Part shown: in pieces, positions 35,479-44,989 of the stretch | Numbering within the stretch: the stretch's first letter is position 1 | Layout of the letters: the number at the start of each line of letters is the position of its first letter | Assembly: GCA_964447405.1 (NCBI GenBank) | Contig: CAYUSP010000004.1 | Span: forward strand, 372,001 to 436,000 | DNA from: JALNZF01 sp964447405 | Lineage (GTDB): Bacteria; Nitrospirota; UBA9217 | Direction of reading: 5' to 3' | Length of the DNA: 64,000 nucleotides | The notes under the pieces: model-generated | Database searches by the model: none | What the model was told of the DNA's origin: nothing | What the model saw: only the letters and a program-made list of their open reading frames with translations | Program-made: the position numbers and the translations under genes

Positions 35479-36294
35479 TCAGAAATTAAACTTCATCGTT
35501 GCGATCGCGCCTTCCCGTATCGGATCGATTGAGAAGAGGGCATTTCGAGGATTAGCCATGCCCAGGAACGCGTCAGTCACAAAAGCTCCGAAGAAATGAC
35601 CGCCGGCTATTCCTGCGAGGACATCTGAGGGAAAGTGCTGGTACGACTCGATCCGCGCCCAGGCAGTCGCCGCGGTGACGGCGCCGAGAGCAAAGTCCGA
35701 TGTCATGGTCATCATGGGTTTCAGGTGCAGCGTCTCAATGTTTCGCGATGCGAGGGTCGCATAGAAGGCTGCGCCTGAAGCATGAGCTGACGGGAAACTT
35801 CCCCGGTCGATACTGTTGGGCCGCGCGCGGTCAACGGTGTCCTTTACAACTCCGACAGTTCCGCGCATCGCGATGCCCCCAACAGTCTGCACGCTGAGAC
35901 CGGCTGTCTTGGCGTACAGCCAATCTCCGGCCGTATCCCCGCCCGGGGTGGTCATCCCGCTCACGAGCCAGATCGCTCCAGCAGCGTCGCGCAAATCGTA
36001 ACTGATCCTGTCCGCCCGCTCACGCGAGCCGAACACCGGCGTTCTCCGCGCCGCCCAATCGGTAAGGTTCCGGTCTGCGCTGCCAACCTGAAAGGCAAGA
36101 GCGCCTGCCGCGGGGCCCCACGTCGCGGGCGATGCCGCGGCATTCCACGCTGCCCGCCCAAGCTGCTCCCAGCCGGGAATAAGTGTCGCGTCCTGCCCCC
36201 AGCCACGCCCACTGGCCAGAGTGCCGCACCCGGCTGTGGTAAAGGCAAGCAGGACAGAGCCCAGGATTGCTTGGTTTCGAATAAAAAATCTCAT
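35479..36294 (-). CDS. PAP2-family phosphatase lipoprotein
   Basis: 271 aa from the ATG at 36294. A signal with lipobox FTTAGC anchors it. The PAP2 motifs are present: KDTVDRARPNS (first), SFPSAHASGA (second, catalytic His) and ARIESYQHFPSDVLAG (third, catalytic His in SYQHFPSDV). It likely removes phosphate from a lipid or undecaprenyl carrier in the periplasm. Unusually for the family there are no obvious multiple membrane spans. It stands alone. Confidence 0.88.
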   Translation of the reverse strand: MRFFIRNQAILGSVLLAFTTAGCGTLASGRGWGQDATLIPGWEQLGRAAWNAAASPATWGPAAGALAFQVGSADRNLTDWAARRTPVFGSRERADRISYDLRDAAGAIWLVSGMTTPGGDTAGDWLYAKTAGLSVQTVGGIAMRGTVGVVKDTVDRARPNSIDRGSFPSAHASGAAFYATLASRNIETLHLKPMMTMTSDFALGAVTAATAWARIESYQHFPSDVLAGIAGGHFFGAFVTDAFLGMANPRNALFSIDPIREGAIATMKFNF

Positions 36295-36361
36295 GGCGTC
36301 CACCCCTGCCAAGGGTCCGAACGTGCCAGAAGTTGTGCAGCTGACTTATATCGCCCTCATA

Positions 36362-36910
36362 CTAGGATCCCGACGCTGCTCTCGGGTCCTGCACGATTCG
36401 GTAGTCGGGAAAGCTCTCCCGGGTGTATTCCCCTGGCACAGCGTGGTCGCCTTCCTTGAAAATGAACTGAACGCTTTTGATCCTCGGGCATTCCGTGAGC
36501 GTAAAGGTCACCGATGCAAGATACGCCTGCGCCCCGAATGATCCCATTCGCTGCGTCAAGTACTCATCATTCAGGATCTGAATACGCATCATCGCCTGAT
36601 CGATCCCGAGCAGACGAATCTGGGGATAGTCGACCAGCGTAGGATCTTTCTGGAGGGTGAACCAGTCGGCATCATCGGGTGGCCGGTTCAGCGCTATGAT
36701 CAGGCTTACGATGTTGTTTCGGATCTCCCCGATCCTGGCCCCGCGCACCAGAATGTCCGCGCCGCCCCCGGGATCGGGTTCAACGTTCCAGGCAAAATTG
36801 CGATCATAAACGATGTACTGCGGTTTGCTTTTCAATATATAAATGGCAATGAGCAGCGCGCTGATAATAACGATACCGAGCATCAGGACAACCATGTATT
36901 TTTTAGCCAT
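36362..36910 (-). CDS. GerMN-domain protein, membrane-anchored
   Basis: 182 aa. An N-terminal helix (VVLMLGIVIISALLIAIYIL) is followed by a GerMN-like domain (about 70-160, with IRLLGIDQAMMRIQILNDEYLTQRMG and RIKSVQFIFKEG). The GerMN domain was named from spore germination proteins but occurs widely in envelope proteins without spores. No sporulation genes are near. The start is an ATG at 36910 with AGTACTC upstream and weak Shine-Dalgarno sequence. It lies 67 bp upstream of the PAP2 lipoprotein gene. Confidence 0.65.
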   Translation of the reverse strand: MAKKYMVVLMLGIVIISALLIAIYILKSKPQYIVYDRNFAWNVEPDPGGGADILVRGARIGEIRNNIVSLIIALNRPPDDADWFTLQKDPTLVDYPQIRLLGIDQAMMRIQILNDEYLTQRMGSFGAQAYLASVTFTLTECPRIKSVQFIFKEGDHAVPGEYTRESFPDYRIVQDPRAASGS

Positions 36911-37462
36911 AGAGTACTCCGATGAAGAAGTTTGAACGATATGTGATATGACTCATCTGACTTTCCTGTGGGTGCCACTAAGTTCTTTTTGTTTATGTTC
37001 ATTGTCACCTTTCTTGACGCCAAGAAAGGTGACCCAAAGAAGGCGCCCCGGCGAAAATTCTTTACGCCATGCTCGGTCGTCCTCACTACATTTCGGAAAC
37101 TCGCCCTTCGGGCTCAGACAGTCCGAAATGCTTTACGTTCGGACTCGGTCGCATGGCTAAATTTCCGCATGGGGAACCTGGCCCCTGCTTCAAATCTTTT
37201 CCCCAAACCCCGCACGTCCCCGGAGCGGGCCTACGCTATTTTGGGGCACCCGTCTTGGCCTGAGAGAGCGACCCGCTGGGCGAACGCGCATGTCTGAGAC
37301 CGCAGGCCGAGTTTGCGCGGTCGAGTGAGCGTGGCCTTAGACGGGTCCAAAATAACGTTAAGACCGCGAAGGGGATGTGCAGATCAATAGCAAATGTCCC
37401 CGGAGTAAGCGAGCTAAGAATCTGGAGTACCTCCCGCACCAAACCCAGAAGACCCTGTGATA
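36911..37462. repeat. 552-bp non-coding stretch built of hairpins, likely a dispersed repeat
   Basis: No reading frame here looks real. GTCACCTTTCTTG (37004-37016), loop ACGC, CAAGAAAGGTGAC (37021-37033) is a perfect 13-bp hairpin. CATTTCGGA (37089-37097) pairs with TCCGAAATG (37122-37130) around an inner GCCC-TTC-GGGC hairpin. Further GC-rich arms reach to about 37330. The arrangement looks like a structured, probably mobile or dispersed, DNA element rather than a gene. Confidence 0.5.
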
Positions 37463-38734
37463 TTATTCCGGTTTTATTCGCCCCCTGAATCCCTTCCGCT
37501 CTGCATCCTCGAAGATCCTGACCTTTCCGAATTCCCCATCAAAGCCGGGCGAGATATCGACGGTGCCGGCGCGCATGCGCGCGATCCCCTCCCGGATGAG
37601 CGGCGTGCTTGCGCGCTCGATGTCATCAAGCGGCGCTTCCAGGAGTATATGGAATTCGTTCCCGAGTTGTTCGAGAAGCGGTCCGTAGAGAGCACTGACT
37701 TTTTTCGTGTTCACGCCGCAGTCGAGGCTCTCGGCAATGATCTCGGGCAGCGGGATGATCGAAGTAAAACCCGGAGCTCCGGAAAGCCTGAACCCGTGTT
37801 TTCGGTCCGCGAGCTTTGCCACGCGGTGCATAACGCCCACGGTGACCTTCTTCCCGCATATTGGGCAGAGAAAGTCATGCCGGATTGTCTCTTCCGGGGT
37901 GAGGCTCACACCGCAGTCACGGTGGCCGTCATAATGGTATTTCCCCTCCTCGGGAAAGAACTCGATGGTGCCCGAAAAACCCTTCCGCGTCCGGATGGCG
38001 TCGATGATCGATGCGTAGGCAATTTCTGTTTCAAGGATGTTCGCCTCCCGTCCTATCTTCGCAGCCGAATGCGCGTCTGAATTTGAAACAAGGGTAATAT
38101 TGTCAAGCGATGAAAGGCGCCAGTTCATGAGCGGATCTGACGAGAGGCCGGTTTCGATGGCGTGGATGTGCGGGGTCAGCTCTTCGTAGCATTCCTCCAG
38201 GGAATCGAATCCCGAAGCCGCACCAAGCACGGAGAAGTGGGGCGTCCAGGCGTGCGCGGGGATCAGCATCGCTTCGGGCGCAATATCAAGCATGATACTG
38301 AGAAGCTTCTTCGCGTCAAGGCCGAGGATCGGCCTGCCGTCGGACTTGACATTACCTATGATGGACAGTGCTGCGTTCAGGCGCTCCGCTGATTCAAAAT
38401 CAGGGGACAGGATGATCGAATGCACTTTTCTCGTCCTGCCGTTCTTGCTGTAGATGCAACTGACCTCCGCTGACAGGATGAATGAAACATCCGACTTGCA
38501 CGACGCGGGCACGTCATCGGTCCGATACTGTTTATTAAGACTGAACAGGCCATTACCCTCGGGCACCAGCTTTTCACGCAGTTCCCTGATCCATCCGGGA
38601 TGGGTGAAATCGCCGGTGCCGATGACACGGATGCCTTTGAGCTGCGCCCATTTCCAGATGCCCTCGGGGCACATGTCTTTGCTGGTCGCGCGGGAATAAT
38701 GGGAGTGGACGTGGAGGTCGGTGATAAATCGCAT
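37463..38734 (-). CDS. Endonuclease Q-like PHP-domain nuclease
   Basis: 423 aa. The N-terminal PHP domain has the metal motifs DLHVHSHYS, GTGDFTHPG, HAWTPHFSVLG and NSDAHS. A zinc-binding insert follows (CGVSLTPEE...CPICGK) and a C-terminal domain continues to the end. This order (PHP, zinc finger, C-domain) is that of endonuclease Q, known from archaea and a few bacteria, which nicks DNA 5' of uracil, hypoxanthine or abasic sites. I am fairly sure of the family. The upstream gene is on the opposite strand and the gene stands alone. Confidence 0.8.
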   Translation of the reverse strand: MRFITDLHVHSHYSRATSKDMCPEGIWKWAQLKGIRVIGTGDFTHPGWIRELREKLVPEGNGLFSLNKQYRTDDVPASCKSDVSFILSAEVSCIYSKNGRTRKVHSIILSPDFESAERLNAALSIIGNVKSDGRPILGLDAKKLLSIMLDIAPEAMLIPAHAWTPHFSVLGAASGFDSLEECYEELTPHIHAIETGLSSDPLMNWRLSSLDNITLVSNSDAHSAAKIGREANILETEIAYASIIDAIRTRKGFSGTIEFFPEEGKYHYDGHRDCGVSLTPEETIRHDFLCPICGKKVTVGVMHRVAKLADRKHGFRLSGAPGFTSIIPLPEIIAESLDCGVNTKKVSALYGPLLEQLGNEFHILLEAPLDDIERASTPLIREGIARMRAGTVDISPGFDGEFGKVRIFEDAERKGFRGRIKPE

Positions 38735-39083
38735 GGCCGGATTATAGCATGAAACAGCGGTGTTGCCTTGTTAAGAACATAAGAAAAAGTACCCGCGCCT
38801 GTCCGAGTACAGGTAAGCAAGATCCCACGTGCGCCGTATTTGGTGAACAGACGCGGACTGTCCCGACCGTGTTCCAAAAGAGAGAATTCAGCCAAGCGAA
38901 ACCAGTGTATACTGGCTGCCCCCGTGGAATACGCATATACGGTGAAAGAAATTGCCGATCATGTTATACTACGGTTAGCATAGCCGGTGAAGTGTACTGA
39001 CGAAGCATGGTCATTCGAGACCTGACCCGGCTTGTTTCTGACCCGATTTGTTTCAATCAGATGAACAACATGAGAGAGCCATT
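38735..39083. other. 349 bp without a gene
   Basis: No reading frame or stable hairpin that I can support. A TATACT at 38965-38970 could be a -10 element for the plus-strand gene, but no matching -35 is clear. Confidence 0.4.
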
Positions 39084-40181
39084 ATGCATATACGCATTAC
39101 TATGATTGTCCTCGCACTTGCAGCGCTTACCACGGCGGCGGGATCGCCGGCCGCATCGCAGGATCTGCCTGCGCTGGTGGCCAAGCCATACCCCGGCTCC
39201 GTGCCGGAGCATATGAAGAACGGGAAACCGGTGACCTGCGGCGACAGTAAAGGAGCCTACTGCTTTCTAACCCGCGATCCGATTGAAAAGGTCAAGGTAT
39301 TCTATGCCCAGCAAGGGATCAAGCTGGAATCCCTCCCAGCCAAAGAACTGGCGAAGATCGGCGGGTGGCTCTCCAATTTCGAACAGAGCCTGCGCGTAGA
39401 TCTGGAAAGCAAGCCGAGCGCGCTTCACGTAGCGCCGCGTGAGTTCTACAAGACTAAAGGTGCGGACGACGAACCGTCATATTTCAATGCGGTTATTGTC
39501 ATGGTTGGAACAAAGAAGACACCGTTGCATGCGGACAATATGGGTCGACAAACGATCATCGACGATAAAGTACTCGGCATATTTGCCCTGAGTCCCATCT
39601 CAAATAGCATGGTGCCGCTCTATGGCAATATCTACATGGAACCTGCCCTGCTCGTACCCCATTACAATCGGCATCTTGCCCTGTTGAGCGGATATTTCAG
39701 AGAAGTTGACGGCAACTCCGCTGCCAGGATGAAATACAGGGAGATGCACCCGGACTGGACGCTCCCTGCGGGCGCGAGCGGTGGAACTGAAATGGATGCC
39801 AAGCATGAGGCAATGAGATTAGAGCTCAGGGAGATCCTGGCTCGCAAGCCGGATAAGAAGCGCGAGTATCAGTCATTGACGCGTGGTATCAGCAACAGGG
39901 AAAAGCGGAAAAAGATCCAGCCCGAACTGGACAAAGTCCTGATGAGCGATCCGGAATTAGCCGCCTGGAAAAAACGTTCTGATGCGCTTGAACAGCAAGA
40001 GAACAAGGAGGGCGCTAACGGTTCGGCGCAGAGCAAGCGCACGCTCCGCGACGAGGATGTGGAGGCATATCTCCAGGCGCTGGAGAGGGAAGTGTATTAC
40101 ACGCGCATTCTGATTCACCTGTCAGAAGGGCGAAGAGTTACGCGGGATGAGGCAACGTTGCGACGCGAATGGAGTCATTAA
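39084..40181 (+). CDS. Exported protein of unknown function
   Basis: 365 aa from the ATG at 39084 (GAGAGAG upstream). A signal peptide (hydrophobic core IVLALAALTTAAGSPA) puts it in the periplasm. The mature sequence is not a family I recognise: GDSKGAYCFLTRDPIEKVKVFYAQ near residue 50 resembles small periplasmic proteins, then a central part and a highly charged C-terminal helix follow (EYQSLTRGISNREKRKKIQPEL, then DVEAYLQALEREVYYTRILIHLSEGRR). No heme or catalytic motif is present. It stands alone. Confidence 0.6.
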   Translation: MHIRITMIVLALAALTTAAGSPAASQDLPALVAKPYPGSVPEHMKNGKPVTCGDSKGAYCFLTRDPIEKVKVFYAQQGIKLESLPAKELAKIGGWLSNFEQSLRVDLESKPSALHVAPREFYKTKGADDEPSYFNAVIVMVGTKKTPLHADNMGRQTIIDDKVLGIFALSPISNSMVPLYGNIYMEPALLVPHYNRHLALLSGYFREVDGNSAARMKYREMHPDWTLPAGASGGTEMDAKHEAMRLELREILARKPDKKREYQSLTRGISNREKRKKIQPELDKVLMSDPELAAWKKRSDALEQQENKEGANGSAQSKRTLRDEDVEAYLQALEREVYYTRILIHLSEGRRVTRDEATLRREWSH

Positions 40182-40323
40182 GAGAGCGCTGCTCCGTCGC
40201 CCTTAGCGATCACCCTGTCGTTCAAGCGATGGAGTTCCATCCGGAGGGACGTTACATAGATGCTCTGGACACCGACCGGCCTTCGCCCGGAGGATCAGCC
40301 CCGCATTACAAAACTGGACAACC

Positions 40324-40566
40324 ATGACTGAACAGCACAAAGATCCTCTGCATGGTGTTACGCTGGAAATGATACTGACTCGGCTCGTGGAGCATCATGG
40401 GTGGGAGAAAATGGGGCAGATCATCAAGATCAGATGCTTTACTCATGACCCGAGCATCAAATCAAGCCTGCAATTTCTGAGAAAAACGCCGTGGGCAAGA
40501 ACGAAAGTCGAAGAGTTGTACAAGAAGTATCACCGGAACGTATTGAATAAACGCCCGACCGTGTAA
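40324..40566 (+). CDS. VF530-family small protein
   Basis: 80 aa. The sequence DPLHGVTLEMILTRLVEHHGWEKMG ... RIRCF-type IKIRCFTHDPSIKSSLQFLRKTPWAR matches the VF530/DUF2132 family, compact helical proteins possibly binding nucleic acid. The start is supported by the family N-terminus. The 140 bp upstream contain no gene. The function is unknown. Confidence 0.85.
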   Translation: MTEQHKDPLHGVTLEMILTRLVEHHGWEKMGQIIKIRCFTHDPSIKSSLQFLRKTPWARTKVEELYKKYHRNVLNKRPTV

Positions 40567-40602
40567 CTGAATGGGCAGCTATTCCGTCGCCTTCAAAATC
40601 CG

Positions 40603-42843
40603 TCACGTCCTGTTTTTCTTAAACGCCTGCTGCAAAGCATTCACATCCGCCTGCTCCTGCGGTTTCGGCCGCTGCTTCGGCCGGTTCTCCTGCTTGCCCT
40701 GCTGAATTGGATTCTTTTTCAACGACAGCGATATTCTCTTCCTCTTCAGGTCAACTTCAAGCACGGTTGTCATCACTTTTTGATTGACCTTGACCGCCTC
40801 ATTCGGATCCTTGATAAAACGGTCGGAGAGCTGGCTTACATGCACGAGGCCGTCCTGATGCACGCCAATGTCGATAAACGCGCCAAAGGCGGTCACGTTC
40901 GTTACCACGCCGGGCAGCTTCATGCCTGGCTGCACATCCTCGATCTTGTCCACTCCTTCGGTAAAACTGAATGCTTCAAATTCATCCCGGGGATCGCGGC
41001 CGGGCCTCGCAAGTTCAGCCATAATATCTTTCAGCGTCGGCAAACCCACGGCTCCAGCGACATACCTCTGCAGATCGATCTTGCTCCGCAGTTCCCCTTT
41101 CTTCAGGAGATCGAGAACTGTGCAGTGCAGGTCCGTTGCCATGGCATCCACGATAGGGTAGCTCTCTGGATGCACGGCACTCGCGTCAAGCGGATTGACG
41201 CCGTCACGTATCCGGAGAAAACCGGCCGCCTGCTCAAAGGTCTTCGGCCCGAGCTTGGGAACGCTGCGCAGTTCCTCGCGGGAGCGGAAGGGTCCGTGTT
41301 GATCTCTATACTCGACGATATTGCCGGCAAGCTGCGGGCCGAGGCCCGAGACATACATGAGCAGTTGTTTGCTCGATGTATTCACCTCGACGCCCACGGC
41401 ATTGACGCACCGGATAACCGCGTCGTCAAGGCTCCGCTTGAGCGCATGCTGCTCAACATCGTGCTGATACTGGCCCACGCCGATGGACTTGGGATCAAGC
41501 TTCACCAGTTCCGCCAGAGGGTCCATCAATCTTCTGCCTATGGATACGGCGCCCCGCACCGTCAGGTCCTGATCGGGAAACTCTTCCCGGGCAATTTCGG
41601 AGGCTGAATAGATGGAAGCGCCGCTCTCGTTTACCATTACGACATGGATCGCACCGGTCAGTCCGAGCTGTTTGACAAATGCCTCTGTTTCCCGGCCCGC
41701 GGTCCCGTTCCCGATTGCAATGGCTTCGATCTTGAATCGAATGCAGAGCTCCTTGATTTTAGCTCCTGCCTCTCCTGAGTTTTTCTCTGAAAAATGGGGA
41801 TAGATGACGTCGGTATGCAGCAGCTTCCCCTGCTGGTCCACGCACACGACTTTGCAGCCTGTCCGGAACCCGGGGTCGATGGCCAGAACGGTTTTTCCGC
41901 CCAGCGGCGGCGCCAGCAAAAGCTGCCTCAGGTTCTCGACAAAAACCCGGATCGCTTCGGTATCGGCGCGCTCTTTTGCAGCGACCCTGATCTCCGTCTC
42001 CATGGACAGGGAGAGGAGACGCTTGTAGCTGTCATGGACCGCAAGCTTGACCTGCTGCGACGCTGGGCTACTGCCTTTCACGAACAGAGCTTCGAGCACA
42101 CCGAGCGCCTCCTCCTCAGGCGGCGCGGCGCGCAGGATCAAAAAACCTTCCTTCTCCCCGCGCCTCATGGCAAGGATTCTATGGGATGGCGCTGATGCAA
42201 CGGGTTCCTGCCAGTCAAAGTAGTCCTTGTATTTTACTCCCTCCTCTTCTTTGCCAATAATGACCCTGGTCTTGAACAGACCCTGGGAATTATACAGCTC
42301 GCGCGTCCTCGCCCGCGCATGCTGATCCTCGTTCACCCATTCCGCGATAATGTCCCGCGCCCCGGCCAGTGCATCATCGATGGTTTCAACGCCCTTTTCC
42401 CTGTTTATGCTGGCAACAGCTTCTTGAGCAGGATCGATGCCGGGCTCCTGCAGGAACAATCGCTGCGCAAGTGGTTCGAGCCCCTTCTCCCGGGCAATCG
42501 CAGCCCTCGTACGCCGTTTGGGGCGATAGGGCAGGTAAATATCCTCAAGCACGGCCAGCGTCTCCGCTGCAAGGACCTTTGCCTTCAACTCGTCTGTCAG
42601 CTTGCCCGTCTCTTCGAGCGATTTCACGATCGCCTCGCGCCGCTTGTCCAACTCACGAAGCTGGGCCAATCGGTCGCGAATTGCCAGTACGGCGACTTCA
42701 TCCAGTGAGCCTGTTGCCTCTTTCCTGTACCGGGAGATAAACGGAACTGTTGCCCCTTCATCGAGCAACGCTGAGCAGGCCAGAACCTGCTTTTCCGTGA
42801 GAGAGAGTTCCTGTGCTAGTGTACGGACGTGCACTGATGTCAT
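40603..42843 (-). CDS. tex: Tex RNA-binding transcription accessory protein
   Basis: 746 aa. The Tex core (helix-hairpin-helix, YqgF-like fold with AIDPGFRTGCKV and GNGTAGRETEAFV) is followed by a C-terminal S1 domain (GVVTNVTAFGAFIDIGVHQDGLVHVSQLSDRFI). It binds nucleic acid and is linked to transcription. The last 40 residues are a basic, Gln/Lys-rich extension. It faces the plus-strand VF530 gene across a 36-bp gap. Confidence 0.96.
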   Translation of the reverse strand: MTSVHVRTLAQELSLTEKQVLACSALLDEGATVPFISRYRKEATGSLDEVAVLAIRDRLAQLRELDKRREAIVKSLEETGKLTDELKAKVLAAETLAVLEDIYLPYRPKRRTRAAIAREKGLEPLAQRLFLQEPGIDPAQEAVASINREKGVETIDDALAGARDIIAEWVNEDQHARARTRELYNSQGLFKTRVIIGKEEEGVKYKDYFDWQEPVASAPSHRILAMRRGEKEGFLILRAAPPEEEALGVLEALFVKGSSPASQQVKLAVHDSYKRLLSLSMETEIRVAAKERADTEAIRVFVENLRQLLLAPPLGGKTVLAIDPGFRTGCKVVCVDQQGKLLHTDVIYPHFSEKNSGEAGAKIKELCIRFKIEAIAIGNGTAGRETEAFVKQLGLTGAIHVVMVNESGASIYSASEIAREEFPDQDLTVRGAVSIGRRLMDPLAELVKLDPKSIGVGQYQHDVEQHALKRSLDDAVIRCVNAVGVEVNTSSKQLLMYVSGLGPQLAGNIVEYRDQHGPFRSREELRSVPKLGPKTFEQAAGFLRIRDGVNPLDASAVHPESYPIVDAMATDLHCTVLDLLKKGELRSKIDLQRYVAGAVGLPTLKDIMAELARPGRDPRDEFEAFSFTEGVDKIEDVQPGMKLPGVVTNVTAFGAFIDIGVHQDGLVHVSQLSDRFIKDPNEAVKVNQKVMTTVLEVDLKRKRISLSLKKNPIQQGKQENRPKQRPKPQEQADVNALQQAFKKNRT

Positions 42844-43060
42844 TGCGACCTCGCATTGATTGCATAGAAAAGCCCGCTATAGTACCACGGGGTGGAGGGA
42901 GAGTAAAGAGAAAGAGCGCCCTGCGCTGAAGCTTCGCATGACTGATACCTATTTAATCTGTCATAAAGGTTGCCCAGCAGCTACGATCAATGCTATAATT
43001 TTTCCGATACAGCACATCAGTGAGGCGAGAGGCGTTCATCACCTGGGGAAACAGGAGTGT

Positions 43061-43861
43061 ATGGCAATAATTATCAGCCGTATAATGCTTTTACTTTTCA
43101 TTTTTGCTTTTATAGGCTGCAACCTTCAGAGGTATATGCTTTACTATCCAAGTTCAGACGTCCCTTCGCAGAAAGCTCTCTCGGCTCTGCACCTGCAATT
43201 CTGGCCTGCCGGCCCCGATCGGTACCGGGGCTTTGTCAGCGTTGCTTCAGCAGGCGCCAAAGGGACGATCGTGGTCTTCCACGGAAATGCCGGCACCGCT
43301 GCGGACAGGGATTTTTACGTGAGCGCGCTGGCCCCACTGGGTTACCGCGTGATCCTCGCTGAATATCCGGGGTACGGGGAACGGAAGGGCAGCCCGGGAG
43401 AAGAAGTCTTCTTGAGCGACGCGAAGGAGACCCTGCGACTCGCCTCCGAGCAATACGGAAGGCCGCTCTTCCTGCTGGGCGAATCGCTTGGATGCGGCGT
43501 CGTTGGATCAGTTGTAAAATTGTCTCCAGGCAGTTTTGACGGCTTGATCCTCATAACTCCTTGGGACACTCTGCTGTCCGTCGCAAAGACACATTTTCCC
43601 TGGCTGCCGGTGCGACTATTCCTGCGGGACACCTACGACACCATCGGGAATCTCAGGGACTATCCGGGCAAGATCGCGGTGATCGGCGCTGAGCAAGATG
43701 AGGTCATTCCGATTCGGCACGCGCAGAAGCTCTATGCATCGTTGCTGGACAACAAGAAGATGTGGACAGTCATCGGAGCAAAACACAATGACTGGCCCGA
43801 TGCGGTGGGGCCGGCATGGTGGCGGGAAATTACGGGATTCATGGAAGGGAATCAGAAATGA
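43061..43861 (+). CDS. Alpha/beta hydrolase lipoprotein
   Basis: 266 aa from the ATG at 43061 (CAGGAG at 43052-43057). The signal ends in a lipobox (FIGCNLQR). The fold has the oxyanion motif VVFHGNAGTAADRDFY, the nucleophile in GESLGCG, Asp in EQDEVIP and His in KHNDWPD, so the triad is complete. Such lipid-anchored hydrolases act as esterases or lipases; the substrate is unknown. The stop overlaps the next start as ATGA. Confidence 0.9.
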   Translation: MAIIISRIMLLLFIFAFIGCNLQRYMLYYPSSDVPSQKALSALHLQFWPAGPDRYRGFVSVASAGAKGTIVVFHGNAGTAADRDFYVSALAPLGYRVILAEYPGYGERKGSPGEEVFLSDAKETLRLASEQYGRPLFLLGESLGCGVVGSVVKLSPGSFDGLILITPWDTLLSVAKTHFPWLPVRLFLRDTYDTIGNLRDYPGKIAVIGAEQDEVIPIRHAQKLYASLLDNKKMWTVIGAKHNDWPDAVGPAWWREITGFMEGNQK

Positions 43862-44517
43862 AAAGTGGTGATCTGATGCCTCGGATACCAGCTTGGCTGT
43901 CGCGGATCATGCATTTGCGGTACGTCGTTCCGACCGCGGTCATCGCCGCGTTCTCTATCGGCCTGTTCGTGGGCTTTCAATTGCACCACGCGAAACCCTC
44001 GTTCCACGACATGGTCGTAAACTGGCCCCAGGAGCTTCCGCATCTTATCACTCCCCATGACAAGAGCGTGCATGCGCTGGCTGTCGAACTCCAGACGCCT
44101 GAGAACGCCTATGCATTTGTGCGGGACAAGATCGTGTTCGATCCCTCCGTGCCTGCGCTCCCCGCCGCGGACATCCTTGCGGAAGGACGGGCAAGCTGCC
44201 TCGGCAAGGCTATCCTCCTGTGCAGCATCTACCGCGCCATGGAGATTCCCGCTGACTCTGTCCGAGTCGTGACAGGCGAGCTCGACTATCCCGGAAGCGT
44301 CATCGATCATGCCTGGCTCGACATGGAATACGATGGCAAGGATATCCAGCAGGATGCAACCGGCATGCTTGGCTTCTTTGACTTCGAGCAGTTCAAGGGT
44401 TTGGAGTACACGAAAGCATTCATCCGCAAGGAGGGTTATGTGTTCAACGATAAGGGTTTCGCCATCGTTTCCCGCCTGAACCAGATGAAAGGCACGGGGC
44501 ATCCACCGATGCATTGA
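43858..44517 (+). CDS. Transglutaminase-like membrane-anchored protein
   Basis: 219 aa from the ATG at 43858, coupled to the hydrolase stop; GGAAGGGAA precedes it. A membrane helix lies at about 20-40 (YVVPTAVIAAFSIGLFVGF). The transglutaminase-like domain has the Cys in RASCLGKAIL, His in VIDHAWLDM and Asp in IQQDATGM, a complete Cys-His-Asp triad. Such domains cleave or rearrange peptide bonds in the envelope. The link with the hydrolase suggests joint action at the membrane. Confidence 0.85.
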   Translation: MKSGDLMPRIPAWLSRIMHLRYVVPTAVIAAFSIGLFVGFQLHHAKPSFHDMVVNWPQELPHLITPHDKSVHALAVELQTPENAYAFVRDKIVFDPSVPALPAADILAEGRASCLGKAILLCSIYRAMEIPADSVRVVTGELDYPGSVIDHAWLDMEYDGKDIQQDATGMLGFFDFEQFKGLEYTKAFIRKEGYVFNDKGFAIVSRLNQMKGTGHPPMH

Positions 44518-44989
44518 CCGAAGGTCTCGCCAGCGTCATAGCCGGCCACGTACGTACAGGATGGTTTTTCAGCAGGGTATACTAGTTCAGCGGAACTAGC
44601 CCACTCGCACTTATTGCTATCCGGGAAACAGCGATGAAAGCGCGGGTGTTCAATGTATTATTTCCACATATGCCCTCTTTTTACCGTCCATTCCCGCACA
44701 TTCCTCGTTCCCATCCTTCCGCAATGTTAGAAAGTCAAAACGCGTTTTTCGAATAATTCTGGAGCGAGCCTGATCGGAAATCTGGAGAAGATCCGCCAGA
44801 GCGAAGCACTAGCATTCTTGAAGAACCAGCGAAATGGCAATTCATGCCCCGCGTACCGTGGATGGAGATCGGCTCACACAAGATGTTGTTTTACCTGGGA
44901 TATCATATCCTGTTGGAACTCCTGGCAATGCAGGCATGACCAGCAAATACCCCTTGTCTTCATGAAGGCGGTTGTGATACTATTACCCT
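44518..44989. other. 472 bp without a complete gene
   Basis: It contains the decayed fragment described next, an AT-rich stretch around 44650-44760 and no confirmed promoter or terminator. Confidence 0.5.
44761..44900 (+). pseudogene. Decayed DUF3795-like remnant
   Basis: One frame reads NLEKIRQSEALAFLKNQR and then CPAYRGWRSAHTRCCFTW. This resembles the end of DUF3795 proteins (helix, then CPxCxGxxxxHxxxCxxC), but two expected Cys are Tyr and Trp, and there is no start or upstream domain. It is probably a broken gene. Chance similarity is possible, so confidence is low. Confidence 0.3.

Noticed and set aside
36968..37297. An open frame of about 109 codons across the hairpin-rich element.
   Set aside because: It has no Shine-Dalgarno sequence, no recognisable domain and runs through perfect hairpins. 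It is more likely a by-product of the repeat.
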